NCBI GenBank assembly: GCA_036741795.1
Contig: DAINRO010000002.1
Location: 28,179 to 92,178 of the forward strand
DNA: 64,000 nt
Source: DATKKM01 sp036741795
GTDB taxonomy: Bacteria > Chloroflexota > Dehalococcoidia > SM23-28-2 > RBG-16-64-32
Direction of reading: 5' to 3'
Part shown: one piece after another, positions 42,729 to 51,617 of the stretch
How the letters are laid out: each line of letters begins with the position of its first letter
Numbering within the stretch: position 1 is the first letter of the stretch
Position numbers and translations under genes: made by a program
Notes under the pieces: generated by a model
What the model was told of the DNA's origin: nothing
What the model saw: only the letters and a program-made list of their open reading frames with translations
The model's database searches: none

Positions 42729-43973
42729 ATGGAGAAGAAGATGAACGAACTGAAAACGAGAGAAACCATCGAGATCATCGCTGATGGCACGGTCACGACC
42801 CCACGCGGCTTCACCGCCGGTGGCATCCACGTTGGTGTCCGCGACGACTGGTCCAAACTCGACGTGGGCCTGCTCGTCTCCGAGCAACTTTGCACCGCGG
42901 CTGCCACCTACACGCGTAACAAGCTCATGGCCGCGCCACTACTCATCACGCAGAAGCACCTCGCCAACGGGACTGCCCGCGCCGTCGTCGCCAATTCTGG
43001 CTGCGCCAATGCCGCCACCGGCGACCAGGGAGTCACCAACGCGATGACAATGGCCAGCGCCGCAGGAGCTGCACTCGGCATCAGTCCGGATGACGTGGTC
43101 GTCGCTTCCACGGGCGTCATCGGCACGCAACTGCCGATGGACCGCGTCGAACCCGGCATCGGCCGCGTCGCCCTCACGCAGCAGGGCGGCATAGATTTCG
43201 CGGTCAGCATCATGACAACCGACACTGTGCCAAAGTACATGGCCGTCCGTCATGGCGACTGGACAATCGGCGCCGTCTGCAAGGGTGTCGGCATGATTCA
43301 CCCCAACATGGCCACGATGCTTTGTTTCATGACCACCGACGCCAACGTCAACGGCACCTTCCTCCAGGATGCACTCCGCCAGGCCGTCGACGTCTCCTTC
43401 AACATGGTCGACATCGACAGCGACACCAGCACCAACGACATGGCCCTCGTCCTCGCCAACGGCATGGCCGGAGGATCGGAGATCGACGCCGCTCACCCGG
43501 ACGCCGAGCCGTTCCAGCGGTCGCTGACTCTTCTCTGCACCGCGATGGCCCGAAAGATGGTCCACGACGCCGAGGGCGGCACGAAGCTGATCGAGGCGAC
43601 CGTCACGGGTGCCGCAAGTCCTGGGGATGCCCGGCTCGCCGCACGCGCGATCGTCAGCTCGATCGGCGTCAAGACCGCAGTCTATGGCCAGGACCCCAAC
43701 TGGGGCCGCCCCCTCGCCGCCGTCGGTAACAGCGGTGCCGCGTTCGACCTCGCGAAGTCAAGGCTGTCGCTCGTCCACCCCAACGGCACGGAAGTCACAC
43801 TGTTCGCCGCAGGCTCCCCTCTCGATTACGATTACAGCGCGGCCAGGACCAGCCTCGCCCCCCAGGACGTCTTCCTCCGCGTTGACCTCGGCCTCGGCGA
43901 CGGCGAAGCCACCGCCTGGGGCTCCGACCTCACCGAAGAATTCGTCCGCCTCAACAGCGTTTACACCACTTAA
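42729..43973 (+). CDS. argJ: Glutamate N-acetyltransferase / ArgJ (possibly bifunctional)
   Basis: A 414-residue ArgJ that starts directly after the argC stop. The autocleavage site is the Ala-Thr bond in GVGMIHPNMATMLCF near residue 195; the new N-terminal Thr is the nucleophile. Other blocks: NSGCANAATGDQG near 89, STGVIGTQLPMD near 123 and DPNWGRPLAAVGNSGA near 318. It transfers acetyl from N-acetylornithine to glutamate. No argA is present in the window, consistent with a cyclic pathway, but whether it also uses acetyl-CoA is not decidable here. Confidence 0.96.
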   Translation: MEKKMNELKTRETIEIIADGTVTTPRGFTAGGIHVGVRDDWSKLDVGLLVSEQLCTAAATYTRNKLMAAPLLITQKHLANGTARAVVANSGCANAATGDQGVTNAMTMASAAGAALGISPDDVVVASTGVIGTQLPMDRVEPGIGRVALTQQGGIDFAVSIMTTDTVPKYMAVRHGDWTIGAVCKGVGMIHPNMATMLCFMTTDANVNGTFLQDALRQAVDVSFNMVDIDSDTSTNDMALVLANGMAGGSEIDAAHPDAEPFQRSLTLLCTAMARKMVHDAEGGTKLIEATVTGAASPGDARLAARAIVSSIGVKTAVYGQDPNWGRPLAAVGNSGAAFDLAKSRLSLVHPNGTEVTLFAAGSPLDYDYSAARTSLAPQDVFLRVDLGLGDGEATAWGSDLTEEFVRLNSVYTT

Positions 43974-43978
43974 CCCAC

Positions 43979-44002
43979 CTAGCTGCAGACCTTCAGGTCT
44001 GC
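43979..44002. repeat. REP-like hairpin, copy 2
   Basis: GCAGACC and GGTCTGC around loop TTCA, preceded by CTAGCT. It matches copy 1 (40880-40903) except for a G-C to A-T pair change that keeps the stem. It sits between argJ and argB without a U-tract, so it may modulate rather than terminate transcription. Confidence 0.72.
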
Positions 44003-44030
44003 CCAATCCAACCTCACCGAAGGACAAGCC

Positions 44031-44816
44031 ATGCAAGAACAAGAGATCATAGTAGTTAAGATCGGCGGCTCCACATTGGGCGGCCACGACACCACTCTCG
44101 AAGACGTGGCCGAGCTACACAACCGCGGCGAGACTGTCGTCGTCATTCACGGCGGCGGCGCGCTTGTCAACGAGTGGCTCACCCGCCTCGACATGCCGAC
44201 GAAGTTCGAACGAGGCCTGCGCGTCACAGACGCCGCGTCGCTGGACATCGTCGTCGCTGTCCTCGGTGGCCTCGTCAACAAGCAGATCGTCGCCTCACTT
44301 TCGGCGCTCGGCGTCCGCGCCATTGGCCTCTCCGGTGCAGACGGCAAGATGCTCCGTGCCGAGGTTCTCGACGAGAAGCTTGGTTACGTCGGCGAAATCA
44401 CGTACGTCGAGGCGGCGCCGCTGGTCCGCGTGATTCTCGCCGCTGGTATCCCCGTCATCGCCCCCATCGCTATCGAACAGAAGGGCGATGCTGTGACGAC
44501 CCAACTCCTCAACATCAACGCCGACACGGCTGCCGGCGCGATCACAGCCGTCCTCCGCCCCAGTCGCCTCATCGTCACCTCGGACGTCCCCGGCGTGATG
44601 GACGGCGAAACGGTGCTCGAATCGCTGACCCCGGAGAAGGCTCGCGCCCTGATCGCCGATGGCGTCATCAAGGGCGGGATGATCCCGAAGGTTGAAGCCT
44701 GTCTCGCCGCGGTCGAAGCCGGCTGCCAGGCGGCAATCGTCGACGGCCGCGCCGAAAACTCGGTTCGCGCCCTGGTCGATGGCACGCCTACCGGAACGAG
44801 GTTCGTCAGCGAATGA
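44031..44816 (+). CDS. argB: Acetylglutamate kinase
   Basis: A 261-residue amino-acid-kinase fold enzyme. IVVKIGGSTLGGHD at residues 7-20 contributes the catalytic Lys; VIHGGGALVNEWL near 38 binds the substrate; NINADTAAGAITAVL near 160 and LIVTSDVPGVMDG near 182 form the nucleotide site; GGMIPKVEACLAAVEAG follows near 216. It phosphorylates N-acetylglutamate. The short N-terminus suggests the form lacking the arginine-sensing helix, so feedback inhibition may be weak, which would make attenuation more important. Confidence 0.95.
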   Translation: MQEQEIIVVKIGGSTLGGHDTTLEDVAELHNRGETVVVIHGGGALVNEWLTRLDMPTKFERGLRVTDAASLDIVVAVLGGLVNKQIVASLSALGVRAIGLSGADGKMLRAEVLDEKLGYVGEITYVEAAPLVRVILAAGIPVIAPIAIEQKGDAVTTQLLNINADTAAGAITAVLRPSRLIVTSDVPGVMDGETVLESLTPEKARALIADGVIKGGMIPKVEACLAAVEAGCQAAIVDGRAENSVRALVDGTPTGTRFVSE

Positions 44817-45739
44817 CGATGGGCACCCAGCACTGGATCGACATCGAGAAGAAGCACTTCCTTCAAACAGGGAAGCGCCTTCCAGCCGTCCTCATCAGGG
44901 GCGAAGGCACCCGTGTCTGGGACCTCGACGGCAAGGAGTACCTGGACTTCGTTGGCGGCATCGCGGTCGTCAGCCTCGGCCACGCCCATCCGGTCATTAC
45001 CGAGGCCCTCCAGCGCCAGTCCCAGCAACTCGTCACAACCTCCAACCACTACTACACACTGCCCCAACTCAAGTTGGCTGAACTCCTCTGCAATCTCAGC
45101 GGCATGGACCGCGCTTTTTTCTGCAACAGCGGCGCCGAGGCGGTCGAGGGGCTGATCAAAATCGCCCGCAAGTGGGGCAAGGAACAACGCGACGGCGCCT
45201 TCGAGATCATCGTTGCCGATGGCGCGTTCCACGGCCGCACCTTGGCCACAGTGACGGCCTCCTCCAATGAGAAGTACCGCGCCCCATTCACACCACTGGC
45301 GGAGGGATTCGTGCGCGTTCCGTTTGACGATGTCCCCGCGATCAAGGCGGCGACAACCGGCAAGACCGCTGCCGTCCTCCTTGAACCGATCCAGGGAGAG
45401 GGCGGCGTCAACGTCCCCGCGGATGACTACCTCGTTCGGGTCCGCGAATGGTGCGACGAAGCCGGCGTCCTCCTCCTCCTCGACGAGGTCCAGACCGGCG
45501 CCGGCCGCACCGGCAAGATGTTCGCTTTCCAGCACACCTCAATCGAGCCAGACGCCCTCGCCGTCGCCAAGGCAATGGGAGGCGGCTACCCCATCGGCGC
45601 NNNNNNNNNNNNNNNNNNNNNNNNNNNNNNNNNNNNNNNNNNNNNNNNNNNNNNNNNNNNNNNNNNNNNNNNNNNNNNNNNNNNNNNNNNNNNNNNNNNN
45701 GTCCTCGCCACGGTCGCAGAAAGAGAAGCCAATGGCTGA
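44813..45739 (+). CDS. argD: Acetylornithine aminotransferase (interrupted by assembly gap)
   Basis: A PLP class III aminotransferase. Visible: YLDFVGGIAVVSLGHAHP near residue 43, FCNSGAEAVEGLIKIARK near 103, DGAFHGRTLATVTAS near 137, LLDEVQTGAGRTGKMFAF near 222, and the PLP Lys in AVAKAMGGGYPIG just before the gap at 45601. After the gap a short tail (VLATVAEREANG) ends eight bases inside argG and is probably its C-terminus. About 120 residues are missing relative to family length, more than 100 N would supply. ATGA overlap with argB. Confidence 0.92.
   Translation: MTMGTQHWIDIEKKHFLQTGKRLPAVLIRGEGTRVWDLDGKEYLDFVGGIAVVSLGHAHPVITEALQRQSQQLVTTSNHYYTLPQLKLAELLCNLSGMDRAFFCNSGAEAVEGLIKIARKWGKEQRDGAFEIIVADGAFHGRTLATVTASSNEKYRAPFTPLAEGFVRVPFDDVPAIKAATTGKTAAVLLEPIQGEGGVNVPADDYLVRVREWCDEAGVLLLLDEVQTGAGRTGKMFAFQHTSIEPDALAVAKAMGGGYPIGXXXXXXXXXXXXXXXXXXXXXXXXXXXXXXXXXXVLATVAEREANG
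45601..45700. other. Assembly gap (100 N) inside argD
   Basis: The real missing length is probably about 360 bp, judged from ArgD family length. A gene could not fit there unless argD itself is broken. Confidence 1.
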
Positions 45740-46943
45740 AAAGATCGTCCTCGCGTACTCCGGGGGTCTCGACACCTCAGTCGCCATCCGCTGGCTGAAG
45801 GAAGACCGCGGATACGACGTCATCGCCCTCACCGTGGACGTCGGCATGGACCGCACCCGGGAGGAACTCGAATCCCGCGCCATGGCCACCGGCGCGATCG
45901 GCTACGCCTGGAGCGACGTCCAGGACGAGTTCGTCCGCGACTTTGTCTTCCCTGCACTGAAGGCGAACGCCCGCTACCAGAACGTCTACCCGCTAGCCAC
46001 TGCCCTCTCCCGCCCCCTCATCGCCCGGGAGATGGTCGCGGTCGCTCGAGCCGAGGGGGCCACCGCTGTCGCGCACGGCTGCACTGGCAAGGGGAACGAC
46101 CAGGTTCGCCTGGATGTGTCAGTACAGGCCCTCGCACCCGACCTCAAGATCGTCGCTCCCTTGCGCGAATGGGAGATGGACCGCGAATCTGAGATCGACT
46201 ACGCACAGGAGCACAACATCCCGATCAACGTCACGAAGAAAAGCCCGTACAGCATCGACGAGAACCTTTACGGCCGCAGCATCGAAACCGGTCCGCTGGA
46301 AGACCCCTGGACGGAACCGCCGGACGACGTGTGGGCGTGGACCGCATCGCCAGACCTCGCCCCGGCCGAGCCGGCCTACATCGAGGTCGGCTTCGAGAAA
46401 GGCCTCCCAGTTTCCCTGCGCGGGAAGGAGGTCGATCCGGTTGGGTTGATCAGCAGGCTCAACCAGCTTGCCGGTTCCCACGGCGTCGGCCGCATCGACG
46501 TTATCGAGGACCGTCTGGTCGGCATCAAATCCCGTGAGGTCTACGAGGCGCCCGCCGCCACCGTCCTCCTCGCCGCCCACGAGTCCCTGGAAGCGCTCAC
46601 CCTCTCGAAGGAGCAGCGCCGCTTCAAGGCCCATGTCTCTCAGGAGTACGCCGACCTCATCTACAACGGCCTCTGGTACGGCACCCACCACCAGGACCTC
46701 CAGGCATACGTCGAGAGCACGCAGCGCCACGTCACCGGCTCAGTCCGCGTGAAGCTTCACAAGGGCACCGCCACGGTAGTCGGCCGAAAATCCGACCGAA
46801 GCCTCTACGACTTCTCGCTAGCCACGTACGACAAAGAAGACCAGTTCGACCGCACAGCAGCCATTGGCTTCATCGACATCTGGGCGCTTCCGGTCAAAGT
46901 GCAGGCCCAGGCCCAACCATTCGACGACGCGCCTAAACAGTAA
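45732..46943 (+). CDS. argG: Argininosuccinate synthase
   Basis: A 403-residue ArgG. The ATP PP-loop is VLAYSGGLDTSVAIRWL (residues 6-22); VAHGCTGKGNDQVR near 115 binds citrulline/aspartate; YSIDENLYGRSIETGPLEDP near 172 and YGTHHQDLQAYV near 316 are family blocks. It joins citrulline and aspartate. It overlaps the presumed end of argD and closes the operon; argF and argH are absent from the window and must lie elsewhere. Confidence 0.97.
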   Translation: MAEKIVLAYSGGLDTSVAIRWLKEDRGYDVIALTVDVGMDRTREELESRAMATGAIGYAWSDVQDEFVRDFVFPALKANARYQNVYPLATALSRPLIAREMVAVARAEGATAVAHGCTGKGNDQVRLDVSVQALAPDLKIVAPLREWEMDRESEIDYAQEHNIPINVTKKSPYSIDENLYGRSIETGPLEDPWTEPPDDVWAWTASPDLAPAEPAYIEVGFEKGLPVSLRGKEVDPVGLISRLNQLAGSHGVGRIDVIEDRLVGIKSREVYEAPAATVLLAAHESLEALTLSKEQRRFKAHVSQEYADLIYNGLWYGTHHQDLQAYVESTQRHVTGSVRVKLHKGTATVVGRKSDRSLYDFSLATYDKEDQFDRTAAIGFIDIWALPVKVQAQAQPFDDAPKQ

Positions 46944-47033
46944 GGTACACAACCTGGAGGGAATCATTTCGGCCGATCGTGCGTTCGATACGATTAGAAG
47001 CCTCACCCGATTCGATCCAAAGGAGCTTGCAGC

Positions 47034-47495
47034 ATGACCGGCACCGTGACCGACATCCATACCACCCCCAGCGCGGGGGCAGCGCCGACTCATGTCGACC
47101 AGGTGAACGCCGTCGCCGGGCGAGGTCTGGAGGGCGACCGCTACTACGCCCACCTGGGCACCTACTCCGACACACCCGGCTCAGGCCGCGAGGTCACGCT
47201 TATCGCCGCCGAGGAGATCGAGGCGCTGGCACGCGACACCGGCATTCAACTGGAACCCGGCCAGTCCCGGCGCAACATCACAACTCGGGGCGTCGCCCTC
47301 AACGACCTCGTGGACCGCGAATTCATCGTCGGCGAGGTTACCCTGCGCGGCACGCGTCTTTGCGAGCCTTGCGACTACCTGCAGAAGACGATGGGCAAGC
47401 CCGGCGCTCTCAAGGGTCTTGTCCATCGCGCCGGCCTGCGCTGCGACATCGTCTCCGGGGGAACCATCCGGGTCGGTGACGAAGTCAAGGCCTGA
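47034..47495 (+). CDS. MOSC domain protein
   Basis: A 153-residue MOSC-domain protein, a fold used for sulfur transfer to or handling of molybdenum cofactor. GRGLEGDRYYAHLGTYS near residue 23, the Arg-rich QSRRNITTRGVALNDLV near 79 and the conserved Cys pair in GTRLCEPCDYLQ near 107 are typical of the YiiM-like subgroup. AAAGGAG lies 9 bases before the ATG. A -10-like TACGAT is at 46987. Substrate unknown. Confidence 0.88.
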   Translation: MTGTVTDIHTTPSAGAAPTHVDQVNAVAGRGLEGDRYYAHLGTYSDTPGSGREVTLIAAEEIEALARDTGIQLEPGQSRRNITTRGVALNDLVDREFIVGEVTLRGTRLCEPCDYLQKTMGKPGALKGLVHRAGLRCDIVSGGTIRVGDEVKA

Positions 47496-47550
47496 CTCAT
47501 TTCCTGTAACCCAAACGCTTGTTAATCTTCATCCAAGGAAGGATGTGACC

Positions 47551-47958
47551 ATGAACTGTCCCCGTGATGGAAGCGAACTCGCCGTCGAGCAATTTCGCGG
47601 AATGGAAGTTGATCACTGCAAAACTTGCAATGGCCGCTGGTTAGATTTTGACGAACTCGATCGCCTCGAAGCGACAGTGCCGTCAACAGAGGAAGAGCGC
47701 CGCGCTACCATCACGTACGGTGAGCGCACCAGCGATCTAAAGTGCCCGACTTGCGCCGCGCCGATGAAAGTGTTCAACTACCGCGCTTACGACCTCGAAC
47801 TCGACATGTGCGATGACGAACATGGTTACTGGCTGGACGCCGGCGAGGAAGGCCGCGTCAGGGACATCATCGACGATCGTGTGCGCGGCCTTGCACGCGC
47901 CGCAGAGGCGGAAGCCGGCTGGGGCAAGTTCCTGGGGGGATTGAGGAAGAAGCGCTAG
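47551..47958 (+). CDS. Zinc-ribbon (zf-TFIIB-like) protein
   Basis: A 135-residue protein with two zinc ribbons: CPRDG plus CKTCNGRWLDFDEL at residues 3-34, and CPTCAAPM plus CDDEHGYWLDAGE at about 66-97. The second pair has CDDEHG where CPxCxG is usual, so its second knuckle has one Cys replaced by Asp or uses His. The TFIIB-like zinc finger family is widespread and uncharacterised. GGAAGG precedes ATG 47551; an in-frame start at 47419 would overlap the MOSC gene and lacks support. Confidence 0.82.
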   Translation: MNCPRDGSELAVEQFRGMEVDHCKTCNGRWLDFDELDRLEATVPSTEEERRATITYGERTSDLKCPTCAAPMKVFNYRAYDLELDMCDDEHGYWLDAGEEGRVRDIIDDRVRGLARAAEAEAGWGKFLGGLRKKR

Positions 47959-47961
47959 CCG

Positions 47962-48681
47962 CTAGTTCGGCGAGACGCCCGCCTCGCTCGATTGGCTCGG
48001 CACCAACTCGGGGACGTACACTCCAGGCTCAACCCTGCGGACGGCCCGAAACCTGCCTGCCTTGAGTTCCTCGAGCATCTGAGGTTCGCTCGTGATCTCT
48101 GCATCGAAGGACGTGGCGAATCGCCCGATCTCCAGCGGCATATGCGCGTCGCTACCTCCGATGGTGGGCAATTCGAGTCTAGCGGCCACCTCGTGCGCCA
48201 GCTTGTTCTCGCGGTCGATGCACCCGCCGTTCAGTACCTCTACGGCATCCACCATGCCAAAGACCGGGTGCTGGACCAGTTCGCTGGGAGGGAGCATCTG
48301 TTCGCGCCAGCGGTCCCCAAACAGCAAGCTGGATGGCCCCGGGAAATAGCGGAACGGGTGGTTCATCACCATGAATGCGTTGTACTCGTCGCAGGCGCGC
48401 CTAAGGTCGCTGGCGTAGCGCAGGTTCTTTACGTCCGCAGGCAGCCCGAACACCCCGATGTGACCCATGTCCGTGGAGTATTCGCGCGCGTTGAAGGCGA
48501 ATAGCCCGTGGTCGTCCCGCCAGTGGTCCAGTTCGTCGTCGCGCCACTTGTGCAGGTGCTCCGTGATCGCGATTCCAGCCAACCCAACGGCTTTCGCCTG
48601 TTCACCCAGGCGCTTCGGTGAAATATCGCTGTCCATCGATCCAACGATCGTGTGGACGTGCATGTCGATTACTGAGCCCAT
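47962..48681 (-). CDS. PHP-domain metal-dependent phosphoesterase
   Basis: A 239-residue PHP protein. Metal-binding blocks are DMHVHT at residues 6-11, ITEHLHKW near 38, MNHPFRYF near 105, and GSDAHMPLEIGR near 185: the four-motif PHP site for two or three metals. Relatives include histidinol phosphatase and RNA/nucleotide phosphoesterases (RNase AM-like). The substrate is unknown. ATG 48681 gives the conserved start; a longer frame to 48738 adds residues unlike the family. Confidence 0.85.
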   Translation of the reverse strand: MGSVIDMHVHTIVGSMDSDISPKRLGEQAKAVGLAGIAITEHLHKWRDDELDHWRDDHGLFAFNAREYSTDMGHIGVFGLPADVKNLRYASDLRRACDEYNAFMVMNHPFRYFPGPSSLLFGDRWREQMLPPSELVQHPVFGMVDAVEVLNGGCIDRENKLAHEVAARLELPTIGGSDAHMPLEIGRFATSFDAEITSEPQMLEELKAGRFRAVRRVEPGVYVPELVPSQSSEAGVSPN

Positions 48682-48804
48682 CAAGCCTCTTCGCAGGTAA
48701 GCTTCGCCCCAGCCCTGTGGCGAGGCGGCAAGGCCCAAAATACCATAACCTTGACGTGAGCGGAAACATTCGGCGAGGGCCGGGTTCGCCGGAGAATAGT
48801 CCGG

Positions 48805-49851
48805 TTACTGAGGTGAAACGAACCTGGATTTGTACGCGGCTGTGTCGTACGCCACCCAGATGTCTTCTTGCGACTCGTTCTGCGTCACCAACTTAATTTC
48901 CAGCAGATGCCCCGGCTGAAGCAGGTGATTGATACCGAGGTTGATCGTGGCCAGTGACCAGGACGCCCCAGAATTCATCGAGATGTGCCCTTGCGCGATA
49001 GGGTAGTATCCCTGAGCTGATCCATCGAGGATGTAAGCGGAGAGTTTCAGGTTCCTCCCCGCCTGGAAGTCCTTCGCCGCTATCCAGATTTCCACCGATG
49101 CGGTGCCGTTCAATGTGATCGGAACCGTGGCCATTGGCGTCGCCCAGTGCTGGTGCCGGTCGTCCGACTCCTCGTTCGCCCCATTGTTCGTGCGCTTTAA
49201 GATACGGCCCGGGCCGCTGTCGAAGTTCGTGTCGTAGTTATACAGGGTGCCCGCTGTTGGGGGTGAAGCGTTGCAGGGCAGGTCGTGCGTCGAAGTCGTT
49301 GGGCCCGTCGGCGGCGATGGGATATTGTGCAGGAAGCAGACCGCCGGCCAGCTCGGCGTCGGAGCCGGTGTCGGCGTCGGAGCAGGCGTGGGTGCCGGCG
49401 TTACCAGCCTCGGCGTTGGCGCTGGCGTGAGAATCACACGCGGCGTCGGCCGGGGCGTTGGAGTTGGCCCGTTTGGCGAAGTCGGCTTCGGCGTCTCCCC
49501 CGGTTTGGTCGTCGGTGTCGGGCTGTCCGTATTGCCGGCGGGCGGAGGCGGGCCTGTAGGCGCCGGCGTTGGTGGCACGTTAACGAACACGTTGCTGTTG
49601 TCCCCCGGGATCGGGGGCTCTTCGTAGAAAACCTGAACGATCTCTGAGATTCCGCCGTCGCTCTCCAGCCCAGCCTCGTCACTCCGGACTACATCGACGA
49701 TCTCGGGGTCGAGAGGCGCGAACTCAAGCGTTCCACCCTCCGAGTAGTCGGCCGCGAGCCGGGACGATATGTCGGCATCCACCGTCGATACGCCAGGCTG
49801 TATGAGCGCAAGCGATGCCCCGCCAGCAGCGAGGCCAACGCAGATCACGAT
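48805..49851 (-). CDS. Secreted/membrane-anchored protein with Pro/Thr linker (5' end lost in gap)
   Basis: 349 residues remain. They begin in a hydrophobic anchor or signal (IVICVGLAAGGASLALIQPG), then an acidic ectodomain (about 30-90), a long Pro/Thr repeat linker (about 90-185) and a C-terminal beta-sandwich of about 160 residues (TVPITLNGTASVEIWIAAKD; LLEIKLVTQNES). The C-terminal part may be a carbohydrate-binding or CARDB-like module, but I cannot name it. The frame happens to run through the N gap into the HD-GYP gene; the domain content shows they are separate genes. Confidence 0.68.
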   Translation of the reverse strand: MVICVGLAAGGASLALIQPGVSTVDADISSRLAADYSEGGTLEFAPLDPEIVDVVRSDEAGLESDGGISEIVQVFYEEPPIPGDNSNVFVNVPPTPAPTGPPPPAGNTDSPTPTTKPGETPKPTSPNGPTPTPRPTPRVILTPAPTPRLVTPAPTPAPTPTPAPTPSWPAVCFLHNIPSPPTGPTTSTHDLPCNASPPTAGTLYNYDTNFDSGPGRILKRTNNGANEESDDRHQHWATPMATVPITLNGTASVEIWIAAKDFQAGRNLKLSAYILDGSAQGYYPIAQGHISMNSGASWSLATINLGINHLLQPGHLLEIKLVTQNESQEDIWVAYDTAAYKSRFVSPQ

Positions 49852-49951
49852 NNNNNNNNNNNNNNNNNNNNNNNNNNNNNNNNNNNNNNNNNNNNNNNNN
49901 NNNNNNNNNNNNNNNNNNNNNNNNNNNNNNNNNNNNNNNNNNNNNNNNNNN
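49852..49951. other. Assembly gap (100 N)
   Basis: A placeholder between the HD-GYP sensor 3' end and the 5' end of the secreted protein gene. Both are truncated here. Confidence 1.
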
Positions 49952-51558
49952 GCCACGGCTGCGATCCGTGCGATGATCGAAACGTCATCACCCTTCAACC
50001 CCTGGGGATAGCCGCTGCCATCTAGCCGCTCGTGATGGCTCTCGACGAACTCCAGCACGTCAGGCGGCAGTTCCACCGCCTCCAGGATCGCCAAACCGAT
50101 GCGCGGGTGCTCCTCGATCGCCTGGCGCTCTTCCGCCGTCAGCTTGCCAGGCTTCAACAGTACCTGGTCGCGGATCCCGATCTTTCCGATGTCGTGCAGG
50201 TAACCGCCGATCTCAAGCTGCGAAAGCAGGCTCTCGTCCAGCCCAAGCTTGCGGCCCAGCATCATCGAGAGTTGGCCAACACGCACCGAGTGACCCATCG
50301 TGTACGGATCCCGCGCGTCTATTGCGCTGGTAAGCGCTCGTACCGTGCTCAGGTGTTGGCGCTGGAGCCGCGCCGTCATATCGTCGAATGACGACGCGAG
50401 AGTGCCGATCTCATCGCTCGACGTCACGCCACTGCGGGCGTTTAAGTCTCCGGCTGCCACCTCCCTCGCCGTGCGCACCAGGCGCATGATCGGTCGCGTC
50501 AACAGGTGCGCCAGGAGCAGCCCGATCCCCATCGCCGCCGCCATGCCGAATCCGAACAGGAGCGCCACCTGCGTGCGCGTCGCGCTCCCGGCGTTGAAGA
50601 TAAAGTCCGTTGGCAGCCCCACCGAGTACAGCCCAACGATCTGGTCGCGCACTTCCAGGCGTCCGTATGCCAGGTCGTGACCGCGGCTCCAAACCTCGCG
50701 GTGTTCGATCACCGTCGCCTCACCCGGGGTCACTGTCGCCAGCGCTTCGGGCGTCATCGTCAGGTCCATCTCTTGCGGGTCCGAGCCATCGTCGGGTTGG
50801 ACGTAAGTCGAAACCAGCGGGTTGCCGTCGAAGTCGTACAGTGTGACGTCGGCCAGTGCCTCGGTCTTTGCCTGGATCACGAATGACTCAAGTGTGGTGC
50901 CCACCAGTACAGCCCCCACGATCTCGCCACCGCGTGTCACAGGTCCCGCTGTGTAGAACACGAATTCGCGCTCCCCATCGAGCCCAGTCGTCTGGACGAT
51001 TTGCGCGTATTTGTCGCCCAGCCCGTCAGTCTCGCCCGCCAACACCTTCTCCGCCAGGGGCCAGGCTCCCGGGTTGTCGGCGTCAGCCAGTTCGGTGTAG
51101 GTCAGACTCTCTGTGTCCGAGAGAGCCATCGTCACCAACCGCCCGCCATCTCCGCCCAGCACCTGAATTCGCTCAACCTTCGCGTTGCCAGCGACCGGGG
51201 AGACGAGCCGGGAAACGGCCCCGGCGTCCTTCGCCGCCACCGCCTCGGGCAGCCCCTCCGTGTACGACACTGTCCGCACCACCGAAAGGTGGGTCCGCTC
51301 TTTCCGCACCACCGAATCCGATACCACCCGTCCCGCCTCCGCCAACTGGTTATCAAACCGGTCGGAGAGGGATCCGGTGACAAGCCTTGTCGCGATGAAA
51401 CTCCCGGCCACCGCCAACCCCACGGTCAGCAACGCGTAGGGCAGTACAATCTTCCACCGCACGTGCCGAAACGGCCACGTTAGTACGCCACGCGGCGTAA
51501 GCCCTCCATCAGCGGGCACGGAAGCAGCCCCGGGCCCTCCCCCGGCAATTGCACTCAT
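49952..51558 (-). CDS. Membrane sensor HD-GYP phosphodiesterase with HAMP domain (3' end lost in gap)
   Basis: 535 residues are visible. One transmembrane helix at about 36-58, a periplasmic dCACHE-like sensor at about 60-325 (FDNQLAEAGRVVSDSVVRKE; FVFYTAGPVTRGGEIVGAVLVG), a second helix at about 330-355, HAMP at about 355-408 (TRPIMRLVRTAREVAAGDL), then HD-GYP: HSVRVGQLSMMLG, the intact GYLHDIGKIGIRDQVL and HHERLDGSGYPQGLKGDD. The end of the HD-GYP domain is missing at the gap. It probably senses an extracellular signal and degrades c-di-GMP. Confidence 0.9.
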
Positions 51559-51617
51559 ACAAAGAGCAGGACGCGGGACGATTGTCGCTCGTTACGGAGA
51601 TGCGCCGGTAGGCGCTG

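Noticed and set aside
48805..51558. One 917-residue protein reading through the N gap
   Set aside because: The frame match across a 100-N placeholder is chance. The HD-GYP domain is incomplete before the gap and a new signal/anchor starts after it, so two genes are annotated.
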